Under the pieces are notes generated by a model, which did not search any database, was not told where the DNA came from, and worked only from the letters and a program-made list of their open reading frames with translations. From Metaphire vulgaris (Eukaryota; Annelida; Clitellata; Crassiclitellata; Megascolecidae): DNA of 64,000 bases. How positions within the stretch are numbered: position 1 is the stretch's first letter; every line of letters begins with the position of its first letter. This document shows, in pieces, positions 45,758 to 57,247 of this stretch. The stretch spans positions 7,443,525 to 7,507,524 of the forward strand of contig CM030869.1 in the NCBI GenBank assembly GCA_018105865.1, given 5' to 3'. The translations under genes and the position numbers were made by a program.

Positions 45758-46539
45758 TTATAAGAGAAGGTTGTTTTCACTTTTCATCTCAGAGAGGTCG
45801 TTGACAGCATATTCTTATCGACACACGACTACATAGTGCATGGGCCTATTTAAGCATAAGTTACATCACTGTTCTTACAGGTTGCTTTTTTCTTTGAATG
45901 CCATTGGCTTAAGAATGCTTGGCATGGTGTCCAGGCGTGTGCCATAAAATTTAAAGAAATCCTTTGGCTATTTGCTTAAATAGTCTCGTGAACTGCTCGC
46001 AAATGCTACAGTTGAGTGGACGCTAGCCTGGAAAAGTCTAAATTAGATAAAGGCAATTTTTCAATCTATGCCGCAAAACAGAAATAAATTCACGCTTATA
46101 TGCTTACTGCAAACAGAGCCGTAGCTAGGGTATCCGGCGCCCGGGGGCAAAGTGTGCCGTTGGCGCCCGTCCAAGCTGCTGACGAGCCAAAAAAGTCGTC
46201 ACATTGTTTTCGGCGCCCCTCAAGTCTTACAGCGCCCCTCTTCATATAGCGCCGACGGTCAAAAAAGGCCGTCACATGTTTCTTCTTCCTTATTATGCAT
46301 TTTACTTACCAAAAAACCCAATTTTCGGCCCCCCTCACCTCGGCGCCCGGAGGCATATGCCCCCTGGCTATGGCTCTGACTGCAAATGATGCAACACATT
46401 CAACAAGCAGGATATATCAGGTTTCGTTATAAAATATTTAAAGGTTTAGCAGCTTTGCTATCATGGGCGTCCGGAGGGGGTGCAGTTGCATCCCCTGGAA
46501 AAATTGTGAAGCTATGAAAAGAGTAAAATTCCTGTTTCT

Positions 46540-46602
<63 letters not shown>

Positions 46603-47190
46603 TAACATGGTTTCAAGTGGTTCAGGAGAGTCTGCCCTGTGTGAGAATCACTATATACACTATTATACAGTGTAGCGGGAGACGGTTTCCGATTGGCAAA
46701 ATAACACACGACACAAACAAAGCATCCGAGAAAACAGCCGGATGAGCTTTTCGTTGGACACTCACCGTTCGATTACGATTGAATTAATTAAAACCTGCGT
46801 GCTTTATTATGATGATCAAAAGCTTTGTAAACGTCTGTCATTCGAATTTTATTAGGCCTAATAATTTAGGCGCGTTGCTTTTAATGCAGGGCCTTTAATA
46901 ATCACATGCCTACATTCGCGCGCACAGCTACGGGGTAGTATTTGAAAAGGACAAAATCTAAGGTTGCTCTTGATTGACAGGCAAATGGTCCGATCCATGT
47001 CAAAAGCAGACGATCCCATAGTATAGCCGGTCATCGAATCGCTCGCCCTGTGTTATCGCCTCATCAAGCGCGACCGTCAATAATATCATTCTGTTTTTGT
47101 TTGTATGGAGTTTGGCAATGACTTTTTCACAATAGCATTTTTACAGTCGGGTTTTCTAATCGTGTAGCCTATAGTAGAACTTCGCTATTG

Positions 47191-47266
<76 letters not shown>

Positions 47267-49907
47267 ACTCATAACTTCTTTTGCGCCATATTACCAAAAA
47301 TGTCAGGAGCAAGGGCACATTACAGAGTCCAATAGAAATAAATAAAATAACAGTCATAAAAACAAAAAATGAATGGAAAACAATCAAAGGCGGAAGAGAA
47401 TAAGATTTATTAAGATCGTTATAACGGACTCGGTTAAAACGTATCCCCAGTTAATCCTCAGTTACACACAGTACCACAATGTAGGGTCCCGTGTGGTGCG
47501 CTACCATATTGACGATATTGGATATAAGTTATAATAATGTGATTTTAAGTGGTTTAGGAGGCTAAGTAAGCCTGTGTGAAAACCACTGATGTAACCATCT
47601 GCATTCAATAACCTAGTTTATCTAGATAGCCTTTGAATCCGTTTACGTTTAAGTTCATATAACGTATGTCGGATAAAAGGTTCTAAATTTTACAGACCCG
47701 CCAAGTACGTTATAACGAAGTTCTACTGTATTAATTATCTATATTCTGGACATGTTGTGGACTTTGTAAGTTGAAATTCGCTCAAATGCTTCTTTTCAAA
47801 CATTTTTCTTCCTTCGTAATTTCTTCTCATCTGTCTGTCTGTCCTCCAACCTGTGGCCTGCTCGTCTCTCTCTTCGTCCACCTGTGTGTCAGTGTGCCTC
47901 TGTCTGTTTGTCCGTCTGTCTTAAAAGAGTTTCTCCGCACACAAATTATAAGGCGGATCTTCTGAAGGAGAAACAAGGTATTTACTGGCCACTGAATTAC
48001 TGTTTTTCTACCTGTTTTTATCGGGTATTCCGTGTTTTCCTAATTGAGTAGAAGCTTAGCAAACGTTTTCATATGCTTCTGAGGAATGTTCCGTCTTTCC
48101 TGATGGCAAGATAGTGTTGTCGTTTCGCTTTTAGCGACGACAGTATGCAGCAATAACGGCGTTTGGCTGCTGTCTATCAGACTTTAAAGAAGCAGTGGCG
48201 TAGCCAGGATTCCAGAATAGGGGGGGCTCTTCGACATTTTCGGCCCAAAAGTCTTGACGAGCAACACAGGTCGCCATCTCAAACGCTTTAAAGTCTGCTG
48301 TCTGGTGCGTTTTCCTCAACCTAATACTTCCCTCTACCCCCCCCCCCCCCCAACTACTCACCGGTTTTACGAATCTCACCACAACCGGTCCCGATCCGAA
48401 TAGGGGTCCTCCGTGCCCCGGGCCGTGCCCCCTATCCCCGTGGCTACGCTAATGTTAAGAGGCATTTCTAAGCGCTTCGTGACGATACAGAATATCGATC
48501 TATTCGATTCGCTCAAATACGCCGTATGGGCCGCGGACACGATGTCAAAAGTTGACGGGAGAGCCTTATTGGTTGCTGTGACGCGTCGCAGTAGGCGTAG
48601 TCAAGGGGGCTCGATAGATCGAAGCGCGATCTGCTGGACAGGACTTATCTCAGGCGAAGATACGCGGAACATTTGGTCGTAGATCGATGAAAGGGCAAAA
48701 CTGTCTCGATCCATTTGAAAAGTCATTTATCTCTTGTTGTCTTCTGTTAGAAATAATTGCCTTCAAAAATTATCGATGCATAGAAAGCGTACGATAGTGA
48801 ATTTTATATCGTGATAGTAAATCAACTTAGGCCTATATGAGAGAGGGAGAGAGGGAGATATAGAGGGAGAGTGGGAGGAGGATAGAGGGACATAGTGGAA
48901 ATATGAGGCTTTGCTGCGTGAGATCATAAATGCTTGATATTTCGCAGGAGTTACAGCTTGGAAATGTATAGCTATAGTTACTGTATAAAGTGACGTTCAT
49001 TGCTCAGCCGCATTTACTGTGCAGAAATGAAAGGTCAATTGGTTAACTGGACACGGTCAACAATTCTCTATAGAAACGTAGCTCCTGACAGTGGCTGTTG
49101 TCCCGAGAATGTATGGAAAAAACCAGTTGGGTTGGGAGCAATCCAATTGAATTGATAAAATTGGATTCAGTTTTTATTGTGGCCAATTCTCCATTTGTCT
49201 GTTTCGTGTGGAAGAGCGACTTTCAGTTCCCCAAAAATTACGGACAGTTTTACAAAAATTATTCAAATTCGGTTACTGTTAGTAGACCTACTGTTATTTT
49301 ACTCAACGGAATTTGAAAGGTGACATGATTTCTGAAATAGCCAAAAATTCTGCTCTGACCGATGTCATGTCTTCTTTCTAGTCATATTTTTTTGTCAGCC
49401 AAATCATTATCAATGCCTGTAATCAATAAGCTTTTCGTCCGGTCCAAAATTTCATTATATAGATTGGATGAAATCTATTTGTGCTACTTGTGCTAAATAA
49501 ATCCTTTCTATCAACCAAATCCTTAACAGTTCGAGTTTTGAAAAAAATATAAATTATTTCAAACTAGACTTAATCTAAGAGCTGATGGAGCAGTCAAGCA
49601 AGTAAATTTCTTTGAAATGCTGCCTTCATACGATTCATTTAATTTATTTACTCTAATTCTAAACTCTGATTGCAGCAAATGATGTTATTTTCTCGATCGT
49701 AAAAAGTCATTGAAGTCTAGCGGCAAAATGTGACTATGATCTTGCAAAGGTTATGCTTAAATAGAAATTTTAGAAGGCCTTTGGCGTAATTAACACTCTG
49801 CTTGGAGTGATAATTTATTTGAAACTAAGCTTCAAGCCCAAAAATTAATATGTCAGCGACATGTAAAAAGTGTCAGGTCCAGGTCAATCGTGCCATAAAA
49901 GTTCATA

Positions 49908-49955
<48 letters not shown>

Positions 49956-50176
49956 GCTGCTGCTGCTGACATCCAAGAGTCTCCATCACTCGACACATTC
50001 AAGAAACGTCTCAAATCATGGCATGTTTTATGGGGAAAACAGGCGTACCCGTGTACCCGTAGTATTTCAGAACTAGTTATTTAGTTATGTCACGTGTTCT
50101 CGCAGTCTTTCGACCAGTCACCACAATAATCTTGACTTTACTTACTTACTGCTGCTTCTAGTACTCCTACTACAAC

Positions 50177-50226
<50 letters not shown>

Positions 50227-52005
50227 GCAAGGTTGTTTAGAATGGTTTAGCAGGGTCTGCCCTGTGTGAGAACCACTACTGTATGTTTCACCCATCCACT
50301 CATTCACGCTATGGTCTTGCTCTGTAATCTAATTCCTGCCCTCTTGTTCTCTCTACTATAGGTCCTACTTTGTCTTCTTGTCCTATCATCTACCATGACA
50401 AAACTTTGCCGCATACTATGTCAATCTTAACTGTTCTTGCTTTTGGTAAAACTGTGTTTACGGCATAAACAATGTATTCCATTTTGCTTACTTAATTATT
50501 TAGCGGTTTCATCGAACGAGGAGAGCCACAGAGATGACGACAGTCTGCTGCGTCGGAGACGAGATCTGACCATGCTGAGGATGGGCAAACGCCCCGGCAT
50601 CTACTTCCCAGAGGACGTCGGGACAATCCTGCTCCCGGCCAAGCTTCCGGAACAGCGGTCGGACGGTTCTCCCTACGGTGACGCCCTCGTCCAGAATCCG
50701 CTGACAGAAGACGTCGAACCGGAACTCGACATTCCATTCTTCCATCCGGACATGGAGAGCAGCTGGAACTACGGATATCCGAGCTACTTGCCAAGAGCTA
50801 GGCGATCCGTTGATAAATCGGATACAACCGAAGACGAACGTTTCTATATCGAAACCCCCGATGACGACCCCCTACCCCTGCCCGTCGACGTCGTTCTGCC
50901 TTTGACCGACGACTCCGAAGTGAAGATAGAAGACGAAAACAAACGAGCGGTCAATATGTTGAGGATGGGGAAAAGATCGGACGACAAAAGAGCAGTTCAT
51001 ATGCTGAGGATGGGGCGAAACCAGGGCAAGGAGAAACGGGCAGTTGCAATGCTCAGAATGGGCCGAAATCTTCAGGATTCTAGTCTCAAAAGAGCAGTCA
51101 GTATGCTGAGAATGGGTCGCAGTGCTGATGAGCGAGAAGAAAAAAGAGCAGTTAGTATGCTAAGAATGGGAAGAAATTTCGAAGACCAAGAAAACAAAAG
51201 AGCAGTCAGTATGCTAAGGATGGGTAGAAACGCTCATGAAGATAAAAGAGCAGTCAGTATGCTACGAATGGGCCGAAATGCCGATGAAGAAGAAAAAAGA
51301 GCTGTAAGTATGCTACGAATGGGTCGTAATGCCGATGAAGAAGATAAAAGAGCTGTAAGTATGCTAAGAATGGGTCGTAATGCCGATGAAGAAGATAAAA
51401 GAGCTGTAAGTATGCTACGAATGGGTCGTAATGTAGATGAAGAAGATAAAAGAGCTGTAAGTATGCTAAGAATGGGTCGTAATGCCGATGAAGAAGACAA
51501 AAGAGCTGTAAGTATGCTACGAATGGGTAGGAACGCCGAAGACAAAAGAGCTGTAAGTATGCTAAGAATGGGTAGGAACGCTGAAGACAAAAGAGCTGTA
51601 AGTATGCTAAGGATGGGTAGAAACGCTCATGAAGATAAAAGAGCTGTAAGTATGCTAAGAATGGGTCGCAATGCAGATGAAGAAGCTAAAAGAGCTGTTA
51701 GTATGCTAAGAATGGGTCGTAGTGCCGACGAAGAGGACAAACGAGCAGTCAGTATGCTAAGGATGGGTAGAAACGCGGAAGACGAGAAAAGAGCAGTTAG
51801 TATGCTGAGAATGGGTAGAAATTTTGAAGACCAAGAAGACAAAAGAGCAGTCAGTATGCTCAGGATGGGTCGAAATTTTGAAGATCAAGAAGACAAAAGA
51901 GCAGTCAGTATGCTAAGGATGGGTCGAAACGCTGATGAACGAGAAGACAAAAGAGCAGTGAGTATGCTAAGGATGGGTCGGAGCTCGCCAGCGATTAAAG
52001 AATAA
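44117..52005 (+). CDS. Myomodulin/CARP-like neuropeptide precursor (AVSMLRM-amide), 2 exons
   Basis: Exon 1 (44117-44165) codes MPTTKTLILVISSLVY, a typical hydrophobic signal peptide. Its last G joins CG of exon 2 (50504-52005; acceptor tatttag) to make Ala at the expected signal cleavage region. The precursor is 516 residues. An N-terminal DLTMLRM-GKR copy follows an RRRR site. After an acidic spacer of about 115 residues come AVN-, AVH- and AVA-MLRM copies and then 18 AVSMLRM-G-R copies by my count, separated by short acidic spacers such as NADEED ending in KR. Each copy has the C-terminal Gly amide donor and a basic cleavage site. The M-L-R-[LM]-amide ending is that of molluscan myomodulin/CARP (PMSMLRL-amide) and annelid AMGMLRM-amide, which modulate muscle contraction. 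Family membership is inferred from the C-terminal motif and precursor architecture. Confidence 0.92.
44600..44834 (+). mobile_element. tRNA-derived SINE-like element with (TAA)n tail
   Basis: The head ggcgcggtggagtagtggta resembles a polymerase III A box and gagggtccgaatctgacc a B box. The body then matches the units at 600-770 and 24140-24258, and a (TAA)n tail starts at 44773. It lies in the neuropeptide intron. Confidence 0.7.
44923..44993. repeat. (ATA)n array
   Basis: About 23 units in the neuropeptide intron, next to a second array at 44773-44834. Confidence 0.93.
45133..45653. mobile_element. hAT-like element with ACTATTTAAATA subterminal repeats
   Basis: Ends CAGTGTTGTGACTATTG and CTATTGTTCCAAACACTG; flanks gtagtagt on both sides, although the right one runs into a (TAG)n array. 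Both arms are built of actatttaaatagt words on an AT-rich core. Confidence 0.75.
45654..45757. repeat. (TAG)n then (AAT)n array
   Basis: Follows directly on the right end of the hAT-like element 45133-45653. Confidence 0.93.
46114..46378. mobile_element. hAT-like MITE, CAGAGCCGTAGCTAGG family
   Basis: Ends CAGAGCCGTAGCTAGG and CTGGCTATGGCTCTG, with a perfect duplication actgcaaa (46106-46113, 46379-46386). Two copies of a gacgagccaaaaaagtcgtc-like word lie inside. It is in the neuropeptide intron. Confidence 0.88.
46603..46660 (+). repeat. agtgg...ccact hairpin module
   Basis: catggtttcaagtggttcag then gccctgtgtgagaatcact, directly after (ATA)n at 46543-46602. Confidence 0.6.
47190..47264. 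repeat. (TTA)n array
   Basis: About 24 units in the neuropeptide intron. Confidence 0.93.
47535..47592 (+). repeat. agtgg...ccact hairpin module
   Basis: gtgattttaagtggtttagg then gcctgtgtgaaaaccactga. This is the clearest copy: aagtggtttaggaggc can pair with gcctgtgtgaaaaccact. Confidence 0.6.
48193..48454. mobile_element. hAT-like MITE, CAGTGGCGTAGCC family
   Basis: Ends CAGTGGCGTAGCCAGG and GTGGCTACGCTAATG. It contains cttgacgagcaacacaggtc, a variant of the shared internal word. It lies in the neuropeptide intron. Confidence 0.72.
49908..49968. repeat. (ACT)n then (GCT)n array
   Basis: Directly before the LINE 3' fragment at 49960, in the neuropeptide intron. Confidence 0.92.
49960..50160 (+). 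mobile_element. LINE 3' fragment
   Basis: Encodes DIQESPSLDTFKKRLKSWH, the same C-terminal RT motif as the minus-strand copy near 9200, and ends with cttgactttacttacttac. It lies in the neuropeptide gene intron, about 350 bases before exon 2, between an (ACT)n array and an (ATA)n array. Confidence 0.7.
50227..50283 (+). repeat. agtgg...ccact hairpin module
   Basis: caaggttgtttagaatggtt then gccctgtgtgagaaccacta, directly after (ATA)n at 50178-50225. Confidence 0.58.
50504..52005 (+). CDS. Neuropeptide precursor exon 2, all peptide copies
   Basis: Begins cg-GTT-TCA after tatttag and ends TAA at 52003-52005. The first third holds spacer peptides, including a Tyr/Pro-rich acidic segment and an RARR site (about 50797-50808). 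From 50944 the repeats run almost without interruption. Central copies (about 51298-51700) use AGAGCTGTAAGT for R-A-V-S, whereas the copies on both sides mostly use AGAGCAGTCAGT or AGAGCAGTTAGT, showing that the central block expanded recently. The last segment SSPAIKE is unprocessed. Confidence 0.95.
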
Positions 52006-53640
52006 CATTCATTTATTCGAATCGAAAGGAATTAAATTTGACGCTCAGTGACTTCCGACTCCGTTTAAAATGAATTTCAACGCTGCATCAAATCGAATGA
52101 GACTTATCTGAACAGTTGGAGATATCTCATCGCTTGATTTGTCAACACATTTCGTTGTTACTGCAAGTACCGTAGCGATAACTAGCGGGCCTTGAAGAGT
52201 TTATCCGTCTCTTAGATGGCATTGAACATTTCAAATACATGCAAAGATATAACATATAGAACTCGTGTTCAAAATCGCTGGCCAATTACGTTGAATGTCG
52301 ACATATAGCTGCAAGCACTCATTGCTTTATATAAAACTGGTTATTTTGAACCATTAAAAATAACAGAGTGATATTGCATGTTCGTTAAATCTCGAATGCC
52401 TTTTTCTTTCTTTATCTTGTCCAGAGTTTGATTTCCTCCGACACATTTGTGACTTTCATTGTCGCTTAATTGTTGGGTTGAAGGAGTTCCGCAAATGTCT
52501 TTTTATTATCTATAACAGCCGTTAAACTTATCTAATGTATTTTGACAGCAGTGTGTGACGCGTCTAATAGCTCCTGTTCGTTATAAATGAACAATGTGAT
52601 TAAATTAGAACAATGTTTTAGGTCAATATATAAAGACTGAAACAGTTCATTCGGGGGCTGAGAAGAAAATCAGAGCATCTCAAACTGCTTTGTGTTCTTA
52701 TCTGAATCAGCAAAGTTTAGACTTACTTGCAACTCAAAACATTCTAATACATGCCTAAGGCTAAGTAAACTCCATACAGATGTTCAGCTGGAATTTCTTG
52801 TAATGTTAATACGCTATTTGCCCGTTTTTGATTGATTAGCAAGTGCCAGGATTAATGAAAGTCACGGCTCCATCATCTTCGGTCAAAATGTTGATCGATC
52901 GCTCATGCCACACTGGTATGTCGACTGGCGATCACAAGAATTGGGCTTATGGTCTCGTTTTATAAAAGCGAATTTCAAAATCTTATTCAGGCTAATTCTT
53001 ACTATTCTTTGCATACATATATATTGTCATAATCAATGTTCGATTTGTCGATGGAGTACAAAAATTTAATATTTACTCGTCCGACACTCACTGAAGGTCG
53101 AAAATTGAGAATTATTTCTTTTATCTTTCCTGAACTCGTGAATTGCCACACGATTTGAAATCAACTGACTTTCTTTGCCGTTTACTCAGTTGACCCGCAA
53201 GTAATTGATCTTCTATTATCTGTACAATTTACTCTCAGCATGTATTTGAATATCGAATTGAATCCAACTACCGATTCAAATATTTAAATTCTCCGGAAGT
53301 CGACGATCACGTGATTCCATTAGCAGAGATTGGTATAGCGCGTCGTATGAAGATTAGTTAGACAAATTCACAAAATACGCATTAACACATTATCGATACA
53401 CACAAATACACACATTAGTAATGAATACATCGTGCTTCATTGTTCTTTGATCGAATGCAGCGCATAATTGAGACGTTCTTCATAACCAGCAGTCATACAA
53501 AGATTCAATTTCACGACGAACTCCCCGAAACTTGGCACTTCGCCTATATCAGTGGAAATTTGATCTGGCCATGACATAGGGCCTAATGAATGCACGACAT
53601 AGAGAAAATAGGCCTATACATGTCGTAATTCTCTGTCAAA
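52006..53640 (+). other. Downstream region of the neuropeptide gene, probable 3' UTR in part
   Basis: AT-rich and free of the G-tract elements seen elsewhere, with no coding potential recognised. Several candidate poly(A) hexamers exist, the clearest AATAAA being at 53646-53651. No single site can be chosen. Confidence 0.35.
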
Positions 53641-53782
53641 CTGTAAATAAACACTGGTTTAATTGTGGGCATTCAGTGCTTTGACGACGTCGTCTAAATA
53701 ACGAAAATCATCTTCTGCCTTCTGGCGAACGAAATTATAAATTCGAAATTTTCCGACGCCCGGCCACTTAGGCCTCTATGCC

Positions 53783-54235
53783 CAGTGGCGTATTTAGGGG
53801 GTATGCTCCTGATCCATAGCGTACCCCTTTGGTCTTTGGCCTTTGGTCCTTCCATTCGGTTGCACCGCAAAAAAATTTAAAAATTTGTTTTAGGGCCCTA
53901 AAGTTGCCAAAATTTGCAGAAAATTTGCAAAAATCGCCAAAAATTTGCTAAAATTGGCCAATATTTTGCCAAAATTTGCTAAAATTGGCCCAAAAATTAC
54001 CAAAATTTGCAAAGAAATTTGCCAAAATTTGCCAAAAATTTTCAAAAATTATCTCACCCCCAAGAAAAGTGTGAAATGACGCTACTGCTTTTATCTGGAG
54101 AAAATCTGCACCCACCTGCTGAAAATTCGTTCCGACGGGCCTGTTGCGGAATATAGAATAAAAGTTATTTTTCGAACTTCTTAAATTTCAGCGTACCCCT
54201 TTAAGCCTTTCTAAATACGCCCATGTCTATGCCAT
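53783..54235. mobile_element. hAT-like MITE, CAGTGGCGTATTTAG family
   Basis: Begins CAGTGGCGTATTTAGGGG and ends CTAAATACGCCCATG, with a perfect duplication tctatgcc (53775-53782, 54236-54243). The interior has many tandem gccaaaatttgc units. Confidence 0.85.
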
Positions 54236-54409
54236 TCCTTGAACCGACCTTTGCATCAAAAAAGTAGCATTAATTTATAGTAATATAGGCCTACTAAATG
54301 TGTACTGCTTCCAATATTGGCAGAGTTGTTGAGTTGAGAGTTGTTGGCAGAGTTGAGAGCTGTCGACTCGTGAATCGTCATGTTCCCAAAGGTCTAGACG
54401 TCTAGTATG

Positions 54410-54630
54410 CAGGGCCGCCGAGAGAAATTCCGGGCCCCGGATCAAAAAAATGTGCGGACCCTTAAGAAATATTTATCAAGTCTCCGAAAACCTGACAAGC
54501 CAAAAAAACGTTATCAACTCTCCAAAAACAACCTGACAAGCAAAAACACTATCGTCACCGGGTCTGGGCCCCTGAAAACTCCATGGGCCCCGTTACAATG
54601 TACCGGCTGCACCCCCTCTCCTCAGGCCTG
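54410..54630. mobile_element. hAT-like MITE, CAGGGCCGCCGAGAG family
   Basis: Begins CAGGGCCGCCGAGAGAAATT and ends CTCCTCAGGCCTG, with a perfect duplication ctagtatg (54402-54409, 54631-54638). It contains two cctgacaagcaaaaa words. Confidence 0.85.
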
Positions 54631-54696
54631 CTAGTATGTAGGGCCTACTTTGGCGATGCTGCCACGAGAATTTAGTTTAATTATCATTTCTCTCTA

Positions 54697-54908
54697 GTGG
54701 CGCAGCCAGGGTTTCGGAACAGGGAGGGGGCACATCGGCATATCCGATGAGCAAAATCAGTCGTAAAAGAGTTCATCGCACATTCGCGCGTTCTCTTCGA
54801 TCATGCTACCTATCCCTCCCTCCACCAAAAAATATTCTCACCGATCTTGAGCAAATCTCACTACCGGTCGCAGCCAGAATAGGGGCCCGCCGGCCCGGCA
54901 CCCGTGCC
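54697..54908. mobile_element. Left part of a CAGTGGCGTAGCC-family MITE
   Basis: agtggcgcagccagggtttc begins a copy whose interior (ctcaccgatcttgagc...gaataggggcccg) matches the 48193 element. A GGGCCGCCGAG-type element starting at 54909 interrupts it. Confidence 0.55.
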
Positions 54909-55286
54909 CAGGGCCGCCGAGGGGAAGGGTGCAGAGGGGCAAATTCACAGGGGCCCGGCGACCTGCAGGGGGCCCGGGCGGGTGACGTATTGACATCCTG
55001 AAAAAGACTAACAAGGAGGAAAAGGTCATCAGCAGTTTTTCACACTTGTTAGGGGCCCGTGACTTCCCTTCTGCACAGGGGCCCGGACAGGGTTATTTCT
55101 AGGATTATCAATTTGGGGGTGTCTGTAAATTCTGGAAGTCCCCTGCCAAAAAAGTCTGACAAGCAAAAAAGGTCATCCCATGGCTGAGATTGGGGAGTGC
55201 CGGTTTCAAATTGGGGGGTTGTTGGGGAGGTGTTAGGGGGGTGTAATAAAATATCACTGGGCCCGGAATTTATCTCGGCGGGCCTG
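54909..55286. mobile_element. hAT-like MITE, CAGGGCCGCCGAG family, interrupted
   Basis: CAGGGCCGCCGAGGGGAAGG to GAATTTATCTCGGCGGGCCTG, with the 55088-55259 element inserted into it. It contains ctaacaaggaggaaaaggtc. No clean outer duplication is visible. Confidence 0.65.
55088..55259. mobile_element. hAT-like MITE, CAGGGATATTT family, nested
   Basis: Begins CAGGGTTATTTCTAGG and ends AATATCACTG, with a perfect duplication ggcccgga (55080-55087, 55260-55267). The duplicated bases belong to an older GGGCCCGG-rich element, so this is a nested insertion. Confidence 0.82.
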
Positions 55287-55289
55287 GCT

Positions 55290-57150
55290 CTCCAGTGTTT
55301 TGCTCATACAACGTCTATTGCCGGAGGACACCGTATTGACGAATCCAATTATGTTATTGGCGAATCTCTATTCCACATCTCAGTCAAGACAGAGACATAC
55401 AGAGTCACGCCATCTGAGAGTGAAATGCGTTCAACGGCGTAGCATTTAGTAACACGCGTCGAGTGGAAGCCATTGACTCCAATCCATTCAGATTCGCACA
55501 TTCTCACGATCGAACGTCACACGACTTTTCTTGTAAATCCGTCTGACAGGATTCGATGCAGTTTTCCTCCGTGAAGTCCCCTATTGACAGACGTCGGGCA
55601 ATTCGGGGACAAAGGTTTTCTTTATTCCGTCGGAGCCTGTCCCCCTCTCTTTGTCTTGTTTCGGCGCCTAATTGGTCTCGACACCGAGGAGGGTTACTGA
55701 CTGACGATCAATAAAATATTCATACGGCTGTATGTGTGTGCTTCCGCTGCTGGTGCTGCCGCTGCTGTCTTTATTGTCGCTTTCGACTCATTTGTGTCCA
55801 TCTTGGTCACGACTCACGATCGTTAATTTGCTAAAAGGTTTCTCGTGTCGTTCAATCTCGTAATTGGACGAATTTGCTCGACAAACGCAACCTACCATCG
55901 ACTGCAGCATCTCGACCAGTAGCATTGTAGCACACCACGGCACTGGCCAGTTCCAGGGTTTCTTGGCGGGGGGATAAAATGAATTCATAGGAAATTGGTG
56001 GGGGTGGATGAAAAGAGAAGGGAAAAAATCAATAAACTTTGCCGAAAAGGCTGTCAAAAGGGATTTTTCTCTAATTTTCCCACACTTTTATCGAAAAATA
56101 GGTTGACAAGCAAAAAAGAGGCAACCGTAGTTTTTTCGTAGTTTTACTAGACTTTTACGCAAAAATAGGTTTCACAGACAAAAAAGTCCGGTGGGGTATT
56201 ATGCATCCCCACTCATCCCCCTCGTGAAATCGCCACTGCCACTGGCAGCATTGTCGGAAACAAAGTCGACCATTTCTACAGTTTGAATCAATCGTCGACT
56301 TCTACAGCGCCACTTCGCTAAAGCACAGGGAAGACGACAAAATTCGGCGTTTCACTGCATGCAAATCCGCAAAAAAGCGTCGTCGCATTTCGTTGTGTTT
56401 AGTTCGGACGCAATGACGGCAGAGTGGTAACAAAATCGACGCGGAGATGCGAATGCATGGGTTCAACGCCCACGAGAGCCCTCTACGGTTGACACTCGGC
56501 CTTCACTCGCTAGAGGGCGATGCAAATTAGTGGCGCTCAGTGTTGGAGCTGTGAAATTTGAGCTACGGGGGGGAGGGGGGTTGAGGACTGAAATTCAATG
56601 AATGACAGAAACTGCATGTCCCCGATATGCGATTTTTGGGAGGGTTGCAAAGTTAGCTGGAGGGTTCAACCACTCCAACACTGGTGCCGCTGGCAAAGGC
56701 TGCGCAGTCTAGCAGACACGCTATTACGCGATACACTGTCCTCGTATCCGTGGTAGGCCTATATAGCACGCCTGGCCGAAGGGTTACAGAAACGGAGATC
56801 AGCGCCGCCCTATGAATCCTGCGGAGAGTTCGGAAAATGACTTAGACTTTTGACTTAGTTTCAAAATGGCGTCATTCAAAACACTGGCGTTGAAATCCTA
56901 TTGGACGCGACGACCTAAAACGCCCGACGGTAGTAAGTAAGAGGGAAATCGCCGGTCCTTCTCGCAGACGACACTGTCGTGTAAATTGTCGCCGCTAGGT
57001 GTCGTCGTTGTCGTCGTCTGTGCTTTGTTCTCTGAAAACAGGTGTCTGTCAGCGTTGGCAGCGGGTTCTTCCCCGATTGTTGTGACCCAACCTGTTGAAA
57101 AAACAAACACGCTCATACAATAGGCTACGCATCGACTGTCAGCACCTTGC
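55290..57150. other. Intergenic, mixed repeats, no gene recognised
   Basis: Includes a SINE-like unit (56415-56560) and a G-tract element remnant with the word ttgacaagcaaaaaag at 56103. No coding signal. Confidence 0.45.
56415..56560 (+). mobile_element. tRNA-derived SINE-like element
   Basis: gacggcagagtggtaacaaa and catgggttcaacgcccac are A- and B-box-like, followed by cttcactcgctagagggcga, shared with the 29060 copy. Confidence 0.55.
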
Positions 57151-57153
57151 ACT

Positions 57154-57205
57154 TAGGGGCGTAACGACGGGGGTATATCGGTATATATATACCCTCCAAA
57201 AATCA

Positions 57206-57247
<42 letters not shown>

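Noticed and set aside
50437..50503. Upstream extension of the neuropeptide exon 2 frame to an ATG at 50437
   Set aside because: The extension is not a typical signal peptide and precedes a good acceptor (tatttag); the spliced signal exon at 44117 fits better.
51234..51842. Minus-strand frames over the neuropeptide repeats
   Set aside because: Mirror frames of the tandem coding repeats; the plus strand has the signal peptide, cleavage sites and amidation signals.
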